Origin: Saprospiraceae bacterium
GTDB taxonomy: Bacteria > Bacteroidota > Bacteroidia > Chitinophagales > Saprospiraceae
Direction of reading: 5' to 3'
NCBI GenBank assembly: GCA_020630435.1
Contig: JAHDBJ010000029.1
Coordinates: 1 to 61,565, forward strand
DNA: 61,565 nt
Made by a program: the position numbers and the translations under genes. Below the pieces are notes generated by a model. The model was not told where the DNA came from, searched no databases, and saw only the letters and a list, made by a program, of their open reading frames with translations. Below, piece by piece: positions 1-9,675 of the stretch. How positions within the stretch are numbered: position 1 is the stretch's first letter; each line of letters starts with the position of its first letter.

Positions 1-3000
1 GGCTTCACGTAAAGAACCTGCACCCGAATCGTCGGTATTTGTTACCATGCAGTTATTTATTATTTCGCTAGCACAACTGATCGAAGCTTCCCATCCTTGT
101 TGATTTACAAATTCATCGGATTGAAAAACAAAGTAAAGACAGCCGCTAATATCTGTAGAAGTGACCGTCCCAGGAGAATTAGAACCACTGTATGTTCCAA
201 TCAATGGAGACGTGGTACTATTACCATCATAAATCAACAATTGATCAGAGAATTCCTCAAGCTCCCAAAGCGTAAAATCTACTGTAACTGATTCTCCTAA
301 AACATCAGGGCAGATAGACCATTCAGTCATTTCAAAACTACAGTAGGTGCTATCAGATCCGCCAGAATCGGTAAATATATCGCCACAACCAAACATGTCT
401 AACATATGAGGTTCATAGATAATAGACATAGGGCAGCTAGCATCTATACATTCATCATTATTAATATCGATATCCCAACCACATCCGAAGCCACCTGTAT
501 TGCAATCATAATCTAAGGTAACAGCTACTATCCAGATTTGGCTAGGCCAAGAAGACTCAGAAGCAGAATTCCCTGCACAATTCCGATCAGTAGCATCAAA
601 ATTCTGATCAGGATCACCATCCATATCGAGGAAACAGGTATTGTTTGAATTATAAGTAGCTGGATCATTTAAATTATAAATAGAAGGATCACAACTAAAA
701 ATGGCAAAACCAATTCCTGCGTCAAATAAACCTGCTGGAGGTAATGTATATCCTGTACTAGTAAAAGTTATATTGCTTTGTGGAGCTAAGTTGTAGGTAT
801 CACAAAGAGGTTGAATGACACCATCTATATCAACAGTTATTGTCCCAACATCAGCACAAGGTTCTGGGACACCTGCACATGAACAATCGTTTTGAATGAT
901 GTCGTTTGTTGTATTTGCATCACTGTCATCACAAACTGCACCATACTGTTCTATTTCAGAACCTCCTGTTACACAGAACTGATCGAAGTCCCCTTGCCAA
1001 GGGAGGGCTATGTTACCAGTAAAGTTGTAACCAGGTGAAATAAAAATATCGCTAAAACCTAAGGAACAAAAAATCATTAATTCTGGTGCGAAGCATCCTT
1101 CGAGTTCATTGTTTTCTAAGTGTAGATAAGATAGATTACTTAGGCTTCCTAGCTCAGGAGGAATATTGCCAGTTAAAGAATTATCGTTCAACCAGAGTTG
1201 TACTAAATTACTAAGATTACCTAATTCAGAAGGAATTGTTCCAGTTAAAGAATTTAACTCAAGTTCAAGCCAAGTCAAGTTACTAAGGTTACCTAATTCA
1301 GAGGGAATAGATCCCGATAAATCGTTAAGACCAAGATTGATTTCTTGTAAAGCAGAGAGGTTTCCTAGCTCTGGAGGTATAGATCCCGAAAGGGAATTGA
1401 CTAATAGATGGAGTTCTGTCAAGTTACTAAGATTTCCTAATTCGGAAGGAATGTTTCCTGATAAAGAATTGAATCCTAGATTAAGTATTTCTAAATTACT
1501 AAGACCTCCTAGTTCAGGAGGAATATTTCCTGATAAAGAATTTTGATTAAGAAATAAATTTGTCAAATTACCAAGATTACCTAATTCGGAAGGAATAGTT
1601 CCTGATATAGTATTGTCAGAGAGGTAAAGTTCTGTCAAGTTGCTAAGATTTCCGAGTTCAGAAGGCATTGTTCCAATAAGCCCATTTCCTGCTGCACCAT
1701 ATTCAGAACAACTATCCCATCCATCCAAATCCAAACAAGTTACGCAACCATCTGCATTTGTCGTCACTCCATACCAATTGCCTATAGGCTCTCCAGGAAC
1801 AAGCCAATTGAAACTATAATACCAGTTCGCACCATCCGTAGCATTGTATAAAGCGACTAATGCGAGGGAGTCATTTTCGACGCAAGTATTTACAACTGTT
1901 CCAGAACAAGAACAATCGTTTTGGATGATGTCGTTTGTAGTACTGGGATTTCCATCATTGCAGCTTGAACCAGTTTGTGCAAGTCCATCACAGAAATTTT
2001 GGAAATTAGGGAGAAGGGGGTTATAAATTAATTTAAAGGGAACTGAACAAAGGTTGAGGAGATTAGGGTCAAAGCATCCCTCTAATTGATTACTCTGAAG
2101 GTAAAGGTATTCTAAATTATTCAAATTGCCAATATTAGCAGGGATATTACCGCTTAACTGATTGTTAATAAGTATAAGTTGAATGAGGTTGCTTAGATTA
2201 CCTATTTCAGCGGGAATATTACCACTTAAAAGATTGTAACCAAAATCAAGAATAGTGAGGTTGCTTAGATTACCCGTTTCTACAGGAATATTACCACTTA
2301 ACTGATTATCACTAAGATTAAGAATAGTTAGATTACTTAAGTTTCCAATCTCGGTAGGTATACTTCCACTTAATTGATTTTCTTGTAACTGAAGTTGAAT
2401 AAGATTACTTAAGTCTCCAAGGGTTGTTGGAATTGTTCCCTCTAATTGATTTCTATACAATTGAAGCGTTTCTAAATTAGATAGATAACCCAGTTCGAAG
2501 GGTATATTCCCTCCTAAATTATTGTTATGCAACAATAAGAATTCCAAGTTACTAAGTTGCCCTAATTGAGAAGGGATGTTCCCCTCTAACATATTACCAC
2601 TCAGATAAAGGTGAGTTAGATTGGATAGTTGACTCAATTCAGTAGGTATATTACCCACTAAAGTATTACTGCTTAGAAAAAGGTACATTAGATTAGATAG
2701 TTGACCTAATTCAGTAGGTATATTACCCACTAAAGCATTATTGTTTAGAAAAAGCCGTGTTAAGCTGAAAAGTTGCTCTAATTCAAGGGGAATAAATCCA
2801 GATAAATTATTTGATTGAAGATTTATTATTCTAACACAACCATCCGCATTTGTCGTCACACCAAACCAAGTACCAATAGGTTGACCTTGAACTAACCAAT
2901 TCGTATTATCATCCCAATTCGCACCATCCGTAGCATTATACAAAGCAACAAGTGCAAGCGAATCACTTACAGGATCACACATACAGGCAAGATCATCATC

Positions 3001-3144
3001 ATCTGCTGCAAGGTATTCTATCTTTGAATGATTTTCAGTCGCTTTAAAAAAACTCGATAGGGTGTTCCAAATTATACCGAAATAAAAAACTGGTAATAGC
3101 GTGAAAGTAAATATTATGATTCCTTTAGGGTATTGAAGTCTCAT
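1..3144 (-). CDS. Giant secreted leucine-rich-repeat protein with CUB-like domain, 3' end outside the window
   Basis: The frame is open from the ATG at 3142-3144 to base 1, so 1048 residues are visible and the C-terminus is missing. The start encodes a hydrophobic N-terminal segment (about residues 8-27, signal peptide or anchor) and an acidic linker. Two copies follow of an N-cap reading DSLALVALYNATDGANW, each leading into plant-type LRRs of about 24 residues (consensus LSNLxxLxLxxNxLSGxIPxELGN). After the second array come a Cys/Asp-rich region, a CUB-like stretch (about 110 residues, containing LLIYDG) and, at the very edge, VTNTDDSGAGSLREA. That last motif typically opens right-handed beta-helix domains and recurs in the 23161 gene. 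The gene lies 90 bp downstream of the caspase gene on the same strand. It is probably a surface adhesin or recognition protein exported by T9SS, but the sorting domain would lie beyond the window. The ligand is unknown. Confidence 0.85.
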   Translation of the reverse strand, partial: MRLQYPKGIIIFTFTLLPVFYFGIIWNTLSSFFKATENHSKIEYLAADDDDLACMCDPVSDSLALVALYNATDGANWDDNTNWLVQGQPIGTWFGVTTNADGCVRIINLQSNNLSGFIPLELEQLFSLTRLFLNNNALVGNIPTELGQLSNLMYLFLSSNTLVGNIPTELSQLSNLTHLYLSGNMLEGNIPSQLGQLSNLEFLLLHNNNLGGNIPFELGYLSNLETLQLYRNQLEGTIPTTLGDLSNLIQLQLQENQLSGSIPTEIGNLSNLTILNLSDNQLSGNIPVETGNLSNLTILDFGYNLLSGNIPAEIGNLSNLIQLILINNQLSGNIPANIGNLNNLEYLYLQSNQLEGCFDPNLLNLCSVPFKLIYNPLLPNFQNFCDGLAQTGSSCNDGNPSTTNDIIQNDCSCSGTVVNTCVENDSLALVALYNATDGANWYYSFNWLVPGEPIGNWYGVTTNADGCVTCLDLDGWDSCSEYGAAGNGLIGTMPSELGNLSNLTELYLSDNTISGTIPSELGNLGNLTNLFLNQNSLSGNIPPELGGLSNLEILNLGFNSLSGNIPSELGNLSNLTELHLLVNSLSGSIPPELGNLSALQEINLGLNDLSGSIPSELGNLSNLTWLELELNSLTGTIPSELGNLSNLVQLWLNDNSLTGNIPPELGSLSNLSYLHLENNELEGCFAPELMIFCSLGFSDIFISPGYNFTGNIALPWQGDFDQFCVTGGSEIEQYGAVCDDSDANTTNDIIQNDCSCAGVPEPCADVGTITVDIDGVIQPLCDTYNLAPQSNITFTSTGYTLPPAGLFDAGIGFAIFSCDPSIYNLNDPATYNSNNTCFLDMDGDPDQNFDATDRNCAGNSASESSWPSQIWIVAVTLDYDCNTGGFGCGWDIDINNDECIDASCPMSIIYEPHMLDMFGCGDIFTDSGGSDSTYCSFEMTEWSICPDVLGESVTVDFTLWELEEFSDQLLIYDGNSTTSPLIGTYSGSNSPGTVTSTDISGCLYFVFQSDEFVNQQGWEASISCASEIINNCMVTNTDDSGAGSLREA
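1090..2830 (-). repeat. Two arrays of plant-type leucine-rich repeats inside the left LRR gene
   Basis: About 72-bp units encode LxxLxLxxNxLxGxIPxELGNLSNL. One array covers roughly 2830-2060 and the other roughly 1690-1090, separated by a Cys/Asp-rich linker and a fresh N-cap. Units are similar at the DNA level, so unequal recombination between them is plausible. Confidence 0.8.
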
Positions 3145-3185
3145 TGTATCTGTGTAGTTAGCGTCGTTTTTTTGATTTTGATTTA

Positions 3186-3216
3186 CAAAATACGAAAAAT
3201 ATAGGTTTTGCCCAAA
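3186..3216 (-). promoter_or_regulatory. Possible Bacteroidota-type promoter for the left LRR gene
   Basis: On the minus strand a TTTG (3216-3213) is followed after 20 nt by TATTTTG (3192-3186), one base short of the TAnnTTTG -7 consensus of the Bacteroidota housekeeping sigma factor. It would give a leader of roughly 35 nt before the ATG at 3144. The gene could equally be co-transcribed with the caspase gene upstream. Confidence 0.35.
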
Positions 3217-3234
3217 AACAGATAAAAACAAAGC

Positions 3235-6200
3235 TTACTTTTCCTGTAGGCGATAAAAAGGAATATCTCGCTCTTCGTCAAGTAATTGTTCGGGGATGTA
3301 AGGTGTTTGTTTAGTTTGGTATTTTTCTTGGACAAGATATGGTACTCGTTGTTTCAAAAACTGAAAAACTTCGTTGAAGGTTAAAATGTGTTTTTGTTCA
3401 TTTTGGGTGTTCGTATTGGCTCGTATTGTTTTGCCATTGGCAATGGGGACTTCTACATTATTGAAGGCTTCCTTTAGAGCTTCGGTGAAGGCCCCATTTT
3501 TCCAGTCTTCATGCTCAAAAGAAAACTCACCACCTTGGCAAGACATGACTGGTCGGATATAGCGTTGACTTTCTAGCAAGCGTTTGAGGATAATACTTTG
3601 TGCTTCATCTGGATTGTCTTTTGCTCTGAGGTATTTATCTGAATCTTCATTTTCGATAGCGCCACTATGGCAAGCATCCACAAATAAAAAGAAGTGATTG
3701 CTACTCATTTTTTTTGCTTGGTCGATAAAGATATCGCTAAAGTCGAGGGTGTAAATACTGCCATCTACATCAGAAATATCCTGCTGATAATCGGAGGCTA
3801 ATATTTTGAATCGTCCACCGATATTGTCGCCATGCGAAGAAAGGTAAAGGATGACAATATCATCTTTTTGTACCTTATCGCTCGTATAGCCATGTAGCAA
3901 TTTGTTGATAGCAAGCTTGATGCCGTCACGAGAGGTATTGTTGTTTTTGCAAGTACCACAGAGTAAGTGCGTATATACATTTTCAAAAAGAACACCTTCT
4001 TGTTTTTCGAAAATTGCAGCAATATCTTTCACATCTTGAGAGGGGTAGTTGAGGTTCCGAATTGATGTCGATTCGTAGTTGTCGATACCTATGGCTAGGA
4101 GGTGAAGGTTAATGGTGTTAGGTTGGTAAGTAAGTGTGAGTACATCGCTATTGAACACTTCTTTGCCTACCGAAATATCTAAACGTACATCGTGTTTGCC
4201 TGCGGGTAGGAAAATTTCATTTTCATAAATATACTTATTTCGCTTGCTCCCGGTCTTTGCTTTTTTTAATTTTCCTTCACCAGATCGAGCACCAGCTTTG
4301 TTGTATACTTCGTTATCCATGTATAGAGTGTAGTTTTCTTTTGTCAGTTCTACGGTAGAATAAATTTCGAGGACAACAGGGATTTTAATAACTGATTCTT
4401 CTAAGTCTTTAAAAGTTGTTTCACGAGGTGCATCCCAATCAACAATAATATCTACATATTGCTGTTTAGCTTCTTTGATGACGAGTGGAAACGTCTTTTT
4501 ATTTTCGGACATCGAAATATAAGGTTTTTCTTTTGCAGCAAAGCTAAAACTAATATTCGTTGTTTCTCCTCTGAAAATAGGATCAATACTAAAGTCCAAT
4601 TTGAAAATATGCGACTTCCCCGGTTCGAGTTTTTCGAGAGAGAAGTTATTGTCACTTAGTGCATTGATGTTTTTTTCTAGACCATATTTTGCTCTGATTT
4701 TTGTGGCTGCTTGTCCGCCTTTATTCGTGATGCGGATTTCCGCTGTTAATGGTTTACCTTTTTCTATACGATTGTTGTCGCTCGAAAAAATAGGTTTGCT
4801 GACTACCAATAAGGGAGGTGCTAATGCTTCAATTAATAATGTTTGTTGGCTAGTTTTTAGAGTGTTAGATGTAGCAATTAGTTGGCTTGATACTTGTGTT
4901 TTTGAAGCTTTTGTATCTTCCTTTATGTTGAACGAAAATAGAAAAGTATGTATTTTCCCAGCTTCAAGTGTTGCGATATTTTGTATAAGCTTAGTGGTGG
5001 CTTTAGCTGCTTCATCTAGTGATACCCTCCATTGAATATTTTGAGCAGTTAGCTCACCAGTGTTTTTAATTTCTATTTGGTAGTTGACTTCTTCGCCTCG
5101 TTTGAGAGGACGATTAGAAGGTGTTATTGTTTCTTTTGTGATGACTAAATTTGCTTCTTGAAGTGTTTCTAATTGTAACTCAAATTCTTTTTCTACACTT
5201 GTTTGTTCGTCAGCACTAAATTGAAAACGGATTGGAATAGTTGCGCCTTTATATGTTTCTTGTACCATAAAATAGTAGTCTATCGTTTGGTTTTTGCCAC
5301 CATCTATTTGTTCGACTATTTGCTCTTGTTTTGAATTGCTTTGTATTGCATCATCATGCGAGAAACGAGTTTTGATATTGCTCGCTGGCAACTGTCCCTG
5401 ATTTTGTAAAACAATCGAAATTTTTACCGTTTCACCTCGTTTAAGATTCTGTCCATTGGTATCGAAATTTACATTTTGTATCGTCAATAATGGCGGACTG
5501 AGAGTCTCAAGTAATAAGGTGAAGTTTTCTTGAATAGTTCCCTGTTCTCTCGTTTTGAGAAGGCAAGGAATTTGGATTGTGTTAGTAGAGTAATTTTTAT
5601 CTATTGCAAAGCTGATCGTAATTTTTTCTTGACCACCCGATGGAATAGCTGAAAGTGCGACGTTATTATTTTTAATGATTTCTATAGCATCTTGAACAGG
5701 GAATTCAATACTAGCACCTTCTATTGTTTGCCCACCTTGATTCATTACATCTAGAGACAATTCAATAACTTCTCCTCTTTTAGCGGGTTTGTCTAGGGTC
5801 GAAAACTGATGATTGTTAACTATCAAAAAACCTGGTGTAGCAGCTTGGAGTTCTAAGAAAAAACGTTCGATGCTGCCGTTTGGAAAAGCAGGGGTATATT
5901 CTTTGTTACAGGTGAAACGAAATCTTATTGGGATACTTTCTGAAGTATAATTTTCTTTGATCTTAAATTGATAACGAATTGTTTTCGTAGTACCACCATT
6001 AAGGCGCTCTTCTTTTATAGTTGAAGGGCTCAAAGATTCTATTCCTTCAGGTATTGTGAAAGTCATTAATAAATCATTCGCTTCGAGTTCGCCTGAATTT
6101 TTGAGTGTTACAGATAGATTTACAATGTCTCCCTTTTTAACCTCCTTATCATTTTTGTCAAAAGTAAAATCTTCGATTGTAAGTGATGGAGCAGACAAAG

Positions 6201-8124
6201 GAGTGATCGGAGTCCCCAGTCGAAACCGTTCTTGAACGCCGAAAGTATAGGGCTCTTGATCAGCATAATATCGAAAACCTACTTCAGTGAAATCACCTCG
6301 ATAAACTCTATTGATTTTAAATTGTCCACTGAAGGTATGACTTTGCCCCGCTTCTAGTGTTGGTATGATAAATTCTTTTTTTCCTATGCCATTTATATTT
6401 CGTTCAAAAGAATATACTCCTCGTAAATTGGTAGCTGTTTTGTCACCTTTGTTGGTAATGGTAATGTCAAGAGAAATGGTTTGCTCTCGTTGGAGTGCTG
6501 CTCCAGTTGAAGAAAAATTATGTGTTGCAATAGCAAGAATAACTTCAGGGGTCTTACGTGTCTCTACCTCAAACTGAAAAGGTGTAATGTTGGCATTATT
6601 GTGCTCTGTAAAACTAACTTTGAAACTAGCTTTATCATTTCCCAAGCCTTCTTTTCCAATCAATGGAATACTAAATGTCTTCGTTGTTTTGGCAGGTAAA
6701 AAACCTAAAGCAATTTTGGGAAAATACTCTAGTTGATTTGCTCCAGATGTCGCCTGTACATTAGCTTGAATATTAAATGCATCTTGATCACTGTCATTCG
6801 TCAGCATAAACTTGATATATCCTCGTTCTTGAGGTTGAATTTTGTTATCACCATGTTCTTCGACAAGAGAAGGGTTGTCTGTTTTAATCGTGGGATTAAA
6901 CTTAGGAAAATCGTTTGGAGCTATTTTAGTGACGAAAGCATTGCTATTTATACTTTTTGTGAAACTTAGACCAGCCATTAAAATACTTCCGTCATGGAGT
7001 TGGTGAATTGCATTGAATTCGTCGGTCTGATTACCGCCAAAATAATTCCATTCTTCTTGTAGTATTTTTCCTTCTTTATCTGTACTCATCAAAAAGCCTT
7101 GGTATTTTTGAGCATTCATATCATGCGATTTACTATAGCCAGTGATATAATAATGATGATCCATACCTTGAATAAAAGCAGTCGGAATATCTTTGCCTCT
7201 GAATCCATAAAGTAGAGGTTCTTCTGTTAATAAGGTGCCTGCATCATTCATTAGTAGCAACCAAACATCTTCTTTGGTTCGCTCGCTTTTTAGTCGCTTT
7301 GAAAGTAATGCAATGTTTCCATCTAATGTTTCTAAAATACCGACTCCTTTTTCATACCGATCTCCAAACGTTTGAGCCTGACCAACTAAAGTACCATTAG
7401 ATTGATACTGTATAAATAGTGTTTTAGAAAAGCGATTTTTGGTGTTTACTTCACCTGCTATGAGAATTCGACTGGTAGAAGATAAAGCGATCGCATGACC
7501 GATTACTTTAGCTCCATTGGAGGGATATGTTTTTTTCCATATCGTTTCGCCAAGTCTATTTAGTTTCAATACTAAAAGTTCATTTCCTTTTTTTCCTGTT
7601 AGAATAAAATTTCCTTCTTGATCTTGAATAAGATCATTGAAAGAACTTTCTACGCCAAACGGAAAACGTTTTTCCCAGAGGTAATCTCCTTTTTTGTTTA
7701 CTTTTATTAGCCAAGCATCTTTACCTCTTTTACCTTTCCATTCTGAATTGGTGAAACCTGCAATGGCATATCCGCCATCGAAGGTAGAAACGATAGCATT
7801 TGCTCCTTCTTCTTTTGTTCTACCAATAGCCTTTATGGTTTTTATGGTACCCGTTTTGTCTATTTGCAAAAAAAGGATGTCATCATTGCTCCCATCGCCG
7901 AGCGTCTCTTTACGCTTTGTATCGTTTTCTTCCAATTTAGATTTTGACTGTCCAACTAAGGTGATAGTTCCATCAAGTCCTTGCGTGATATCATTGATGA
8001 CATCTTTTCGTTGACCACCAAAGGTTTTGTCCCATTCTGAAAAAGTATTATTTTGTGAAAATGCTGAAATGGATGTGATAAAAGTGTAGATAAGTAATAG
8101 GACGAGTTTATTATTTAGTAGCAT
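3235..8124 (-). CDS. Secreted caspase-family (C14) protease with propeller-like and CARDB-like repeats
   Basis: The protein has 1629 residues and a signal peptide (about 1-23, ending AFSQ). Residues about 30-420 are beta-propeller-like repeats of the GGYAIAGFT...DAWLIKVNKKGDYLWEKRF kind. Residues about 430-1200 are at least six CARDB/Ig-like repeats (consensus LKRGEEVNYQIEIKNTG). The C-terminus from about 1342 (LLAIGIDNYE) is a caspase domain. The catalytic His is in YLSSHGD (His1431) and the Cys in VDACHSG (Cys1485, codon 3672-3670), followed by the usual SCQGG and WKNGAFT pocket elements. The dyad is intact, so an active Arg/Lys- or Asp-directed cysteine protease is expected at the envelope or outside the cell. 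No T9SS sorting domain is visible. It is followed by the LRR gene, an arrangement repeated at 42949-54911 with a catalytically dead copy. Substrate and activation signal are unknown. Confidence 0.9.
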   Translation of the reverse strand: MLLNNKLVLLLIYTFITSISAFSQNNTFSEWDKTFGGQRKDVINDITQGLDGTITLVGQSKSKLEENDTKRKETLGDGSNDDILFLQIDKTGTIKTIKAIGRTKEEGANAIVSTFDGGYAIAGFTNSEWKGKRGKDAWLIKVNKKGDYLWEKRFPFGVESSFNDLIQDQEGNFILTGKKGNELLVLKLNRLGETIWKKTYPSNGAKVIGHAIALSSTSRILIAGEVNTKNRFSKTLFIQYQSNGTLVGQAQTFGDRYEKGVGILETLDGNIALLSKRLKSERTKEDVWLLLMNDAGTLLTEEPLLYGFRGKDIPTAFIQGMDHHYYITGYSKSHDMNAQKYQGFLMSTDKEGKILQEEWNYFGGNQTDEFNAIHQLHDGSILMAGLSFTKSINSNAFVTKIAPNDFPKFNPTIKTDNPSLVEEHGDNKIQPQERGYIKFMLTNDSDQDAFNIQANVQATSGANQLEYFPKIALGFLPAKTTKTFSIPLIGKEGLGNDKASFKVSFTEHNNANITPFQFEVETRKTPEVILAIATHNFSSTGAALQREQTISLDITITNKGDKTATNLRGVYSFERNINGIGKKEFIIPTLEAGQSHTFSGQFKINRVYRGDFTEVGFRYYADQEPYTFGVQERFRLGTPITPLSAPSLTIEDFTFDKNDKEVKKGDIVNLSVTLKNSGELEANDLLMTFTIPEGIESLSPSTIKEERLNGGTTKTIRYQFKIKENYTSESIPIRFRFTCNKEYTPAFPNGSIERFFLELQAATPGFLIVNNHQFSTLDKPAKRGEVIELSLDVMNQGGQTIEGASIEFPVQDAIEIIKNNNVALSAIPSGGQEKITISFAIDKNYSTNTIQIPCLLKTREQGTIQENFTLLLETLSPPLLTIQNVNFDTNGQNLKRGETVKISIVLQNQGQLPASNIKTRFSHDDAIQSNSKQEQIVEQIDGGKNQTIDYYFMVQETYKGATIPIRFQFSADEQTSVEKEFELQLETLQEANLVITKETITPSNRPLKRGEEVNYQIEIKNTGELTAQNIQWRVSLDEAAKATTKLIQNIATLEAGKIHTFLFSFNIKEDTKASKTQVSSQLIATSNTLKTSQQTLLIEALAPPLLVVSKPIFSSDNNRIEKGKPLTAEIRITNKGGQAATKIRAKYGLEKNINALSDNNFSLEKLEPGKSHIFKLDFSIDPIFRGETTNISFSFAAKEKPYISMSENKKTFPLVIKEAKQQYVDIIVDWDAPRETTFKDLEESVIKIPVVLEIYSTVELTKENYTLYMDNEVYNKAGARSGEGKLKKAKTGSKRNKYIYENEIFLPAGKHDVRLDISVGKEVFNSDVLTLTYQPNTINLHLLAIGIDNYESTSIRNLNYPSQDVKDIAAIFEKQEGVLFENVYTHLLCGTCKNNNTSRDGIKLAINKLLHGYTSDKVQKDDIVILYLSSHGDNIGGRFKILASDYQQDISDVDGSIYTLDFSDIFIDQAKKMSSNHFFLFVDACHSGAIENEDSDKYLRAKDNPDEAQSIILKRLLESQRYIRPVMSCQGGEFSFEHEDWKNGAFTEALKEAFNNVEVPIANGKTIRANTNTQNEQKHILTFNEVFQFLKQRVPYLVQEKYQTKQTPYIPEQLLDEERDIPFYRLQEK

Positions 8125-8421
8125 AGCGTGTTTTCAAATTGATTCTTATCTTTTTTTCGTAAAAAAAAACAGAATGTTAAATGATTTTCGGATTGCCAAA
8201 AGATTAAAATTCCTGAGAATCAAACAATGGCACCTAACGATGATCCGTAAACTGAATATCGGTGGGTTAATAATTACAATGTACTTTGACAAATATAATA
8301 AATTGGTCTACAATAAATTGGTATAAAAGTGTAAATTTAGCACAACACAACAAATTTTATATAAATAGAGGTAACGCTATCTATAAATGTATCATATTTA
8401 GATAAAATACCAATAAATCGA
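8125..8421. promoter_or_regulatory. Divergent intergenic region with an 11-bp direct repeat
   Basis: This AT-rich spacer separates the divergent caspase and CHASE2 genes. AATAAATTGGT occurs twice, at 8297-8307 and 8312-8322, with a 15-bp period. This could be a tandem operator or a chance AT-rich repeat. I saw no perfect TAnnTTTG box, terminator or small gene. Confidence 0.35.
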
Positions 8422-9675
8422 ATGAGTTTAAATAGTATAAAGAAACGATATGAGGGGAAAGGGCGGTTGATTGTCAATTTTGCATTCTTTTATGCCTTGA
8501 TTGCTTTGTTGTTGACCTTGGCGTTTAGGTACTTACCAGGTGGTGTGAGTTTAGAGAATCAGTTGTTTGATAAAATTCAGCAACAAGTAGCGATAGATAG
8601 TAAAGGGGATTATATGTATAATCGTTTTGCTCCTCATCTTGAGGATTTATTGTTGATAAACTTAGATAGTACTTTTTTTGATAAAGAAACGGATCGAATA
8701 AATAAGAAACAATTAGCTCATTTACTAGACAAACTTTCGCTTGCTGATGTGCCGATACAGTGTTTGTTTTTGGATTATGTCTATGGCTATGCATCTGAGG
8801 ATGATAGTTTGCTGATTTCTAAATTAGAGTTGTTTCAAGATAAGCTCGTATCTCCCATGAATTTGGAGGTAAAAGGAGAGTTGGCTTTAGCTGGAAGAGA
8901 CAGTGAGTTAACTAAATCGAAAATTACAGGAGTTCAAAAACCGATACATACGATAGGTACCACAGGTTATGCTTATACTTTCGTAGACCCTACGACCTAT
9001 TCTAATCGGTATTTCAAATATAAGTTTGATGATAATAGTTATTTTTCTGTTCCTTGGCTCATGTATGAACGAGCAGAAAAAACGGATAAAGTCTATTTAA
9101 AAGAACGAGCAAATAATCTACATGAGATTCGATATGTTTTACGGAATAAAGAAGTGGAGGGAAAAGAACGAGCGATCTTAGTGTATGACGGAAATGCAAT
9201 TATTGATCAACGAATGCCAAGGGATTATCTAAAAGAAAGTATGAAAGACAAGGTAGTTATTGTCGGTTTATTTGATGATTATAAAACTAAATATTTGAAT
9301 CCTATTGACAAACTAATCACCCCTGTTCAACCAGATATGAGTGGCGCATTAGTTTTGGTAAATACCTATCTGAATTTAGTTGCTCGTTTAGATTATAAGC
9401 CTTATAATTGGTGGATACTTTTTGTCCTTAATTTTTTGGTCGGTGTTTTAATTACCTTAAATTACGAAAAGAATATAAAGTCAAAATATGTATCCTTAGT
9501 AACATTACTATTCAATTTAATAATTTCTATCTTTATTTTTAATGCCATTGCCTTGTTCTTTTTTATTGTTATGAATGTAAAATTGGCATTAGGAATATCA
9601 CTTTTATTATACCAGAATAAATACTATTTATTTTCTTGGTTTCAAGCATGGTATTACGAAAAGAATGATTTATGA
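8422..9675 (+). CDS. CHASE2-domain membrane protein without an output domain
   Basis: The protein has 417 residues. One N-terminal membrane segment (about 19-37) is followed by an extracytoplasmic region of about 280 residues and a C-terminal cluster of three or four membrane helices (from about 335, WWILFVLNFLVGVLITL). The extracytoplasmic part has CHASE2 landmarks: LLLINLDSTFFD near its start, the VPIQCLFLDYVYG strand, and near its end MKDKVVIVGLFDDYKTKYLNP. CHASE2 is a sensor module usually joined to a cyclase, kinase, CHAT or other output domain. Here the chain ends just after the membrane helices, so any output must be a partner. It overlaps the next gene by 4 nt and is divergent from the caspase gene, so it may sense a signal for this locus (inference). 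Confidence 0.75.
   Translation: MSLNSIKKRYEGKGRLIVNFAFFYALIALLLTLAFRYLPGGVSLENQLFDKIQQQVAIDSKGDYMYNRFAPHLEDLLLINLDSTFFDKETDRINKKQLAHLLDKLSLADVPIQCLFLDYVYGYASEDDSLLISKLELFQDKLVSPMNLEVKGELALAGRDSELTKSKITGVQKPIHTIGTTGYAYTFVDPTTYSNRYFKYKFDDNSYFSVPWLMYERAEKTDKVYLKERANNLHEIRYVLRNKEVEGKERAILVYDGNAIIDQRMPRDYLKESMKDKVVIVGLFDDYKTKYLNPIDKLITPVQPDMSGALVLVNTYLNLVARLDYKPYNWWILFVLNFLVGVLITLNYEKNIKSKYVSLVTLLFNLIISIFIFNAIALFFFIVMNVKLALGISLLLYQNKYYLFSWFQAWYYEKNDL

Noticed and set aside
873-944. A mobile element or attachment site around the repeated N-cap and linker sequences in the LRR genes
   Set aside because: The repeats are in-frame coding modules with conserved protein sequence. There is no transposase, integrase or terminal duplication.
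1166-1546. A 126-residue plus-strand ORF and several similar ORFs opposite the LRR arrays
   Set aside because: They are antisense shadows of repetitive LRR coding sequence. Their repeats mirror the LRR period and they have no start context of their own.
4601-5035. A 144-residue plus-strand ORF inside the caspase gene
   Set aside because: It lies wholly antisense to CARDB-like repeats in a well-supported 1629-residue frame. Composition is odd and there is no promoter.
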